NCBI GenBank assembly: GCA_019428955.1
Contig: JAHYJF010000232.1
Span: 1 to 5,598, forward strand
From: Burkholderiaceae bacterium
GTDB lineage: Bacteria > Pseudomonadota > Gammaproteobacteria > Burkholderiales > Burkholderiaceae_E
Direction: 5' to 3'
DNA length: 5,598 bases
This document shows, one piece after another, positions 5,469-5,598 of the stretch (its first letter is position 1; every line of letters begins with the position of its first letter). The position numbers were made by a program, and so were the translations under genes. The notes under the pieces were generated by a model that saw only the letters and a list, made by a program, of their open reading frames with translations, was not told the DNA's origin and did not search any database.

Positions 5469-5598
5469 GCCCGATAACGCCCTGACGTCCACCCACCGCA
5501 AGCAGCGCGGGGACGCGGCTAGTGTCATGTCACACGTGGTCTGTCGGTTAGGGGTGGTAGGTTCCTCTTGACGTGTTGCGCGTTAGGAGGATGTCGTG
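5469..5598. other. Right flank of the RIT element, unidentified, with a likely gene start
   Basis: None of the three forward frames resembles the missing part of IstA. One frame is open from 5470 to a stop at 5569-5571 (begins PDNALTSTHRKQRGDAA), but I do not recognise it. A tandem TGTCA pair occurs at 5523-5532 and could be near the end of another element. The final bases hold AGGAGG (5585-5590) five bases before a GTG at 5596-5598, so a gene probably starts at the very edge. An ATG at 5591 directly abuts the AGGAGG and is too close to be used. Confidence 0.5.
5585..5598 (+). promoter_or_regulatory. Ribosome binding site and start codon of a gene leaving the window
   Basis: AGGAGG is followed after five bases by GTG. 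The arrangement GGAGG-ATGTC-GTG resembles the ritA start GGAGG-TTGTC-ATG at 2103-2115. Only the start codon itself is inside the window, so the product is unknown. Confidence 0.5.

Noticed and set aside
5248..5496. Minus-strand open frame across the right terminal repeat
   Set aside because: It is a by-product of the repeat sequence and the ritC antisense strand, with no start context or known domain.

Overview
The window is a stack of mobile elements from a very GC-rich bacterium. No host housekeeping gene is visible, so lineage cannot be fixed; the G/C-ending codons, GTG starts and element types would suit a high-GC group such as Actinomycetota, but that is a guess.

Layout, left to right. 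(a) 1-102 is a fragment of a tyrosine recombinase gene, 100/102 identical to bases 3031-3132 of the intact gene further right, so a second copy of the same transposon once lay here. (b) 103-1117 is the 3' part of an IS256-family insertion sequence on the minus strand; its transposase has a one-base frameshift and lacks its N-terminus. (c) At 1118 the IS256 gene is cut by the left end of an IS21-family element, recognised by four transposase-binding-type repeats and by the N-terminal half of istA. (d) istA breaks off inside a perfect 32-bp palindrome (1942-1973). (e) Directly after the palindrome lies an apparently complete RIT element ('recombinase in trio', about 3.5 kb, 1974-5468): 83-bp terminal inverted repeats (74/83 matching) enclose three tandem tyrosine recombinase genes, ritA, ritB and ritC. 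The genes are joined by two ATGA stop/start overlaps, and each carries the full catalytic residue set. (f) 5469-5598 is a non-istA flank that ends with a strong ribosome binding site and a GTG at the window edge, probably the start of another gene.

The insertion order read from the junctions is RIT copy 1, then IS256 into its ritA, then IS21 into the IS256 transposase, then RIT copy 2 into istA. The same element family is therefore both the oldest visible host and the newest guest. The three recombinases are presumably co-translated and act together on the terminal repeats. The most unusual features are the perfect palindrome at the left junction, the TTATGT/ACATAA motif it shares with the terminal repeats, and the absence of the rest of istA on the right.
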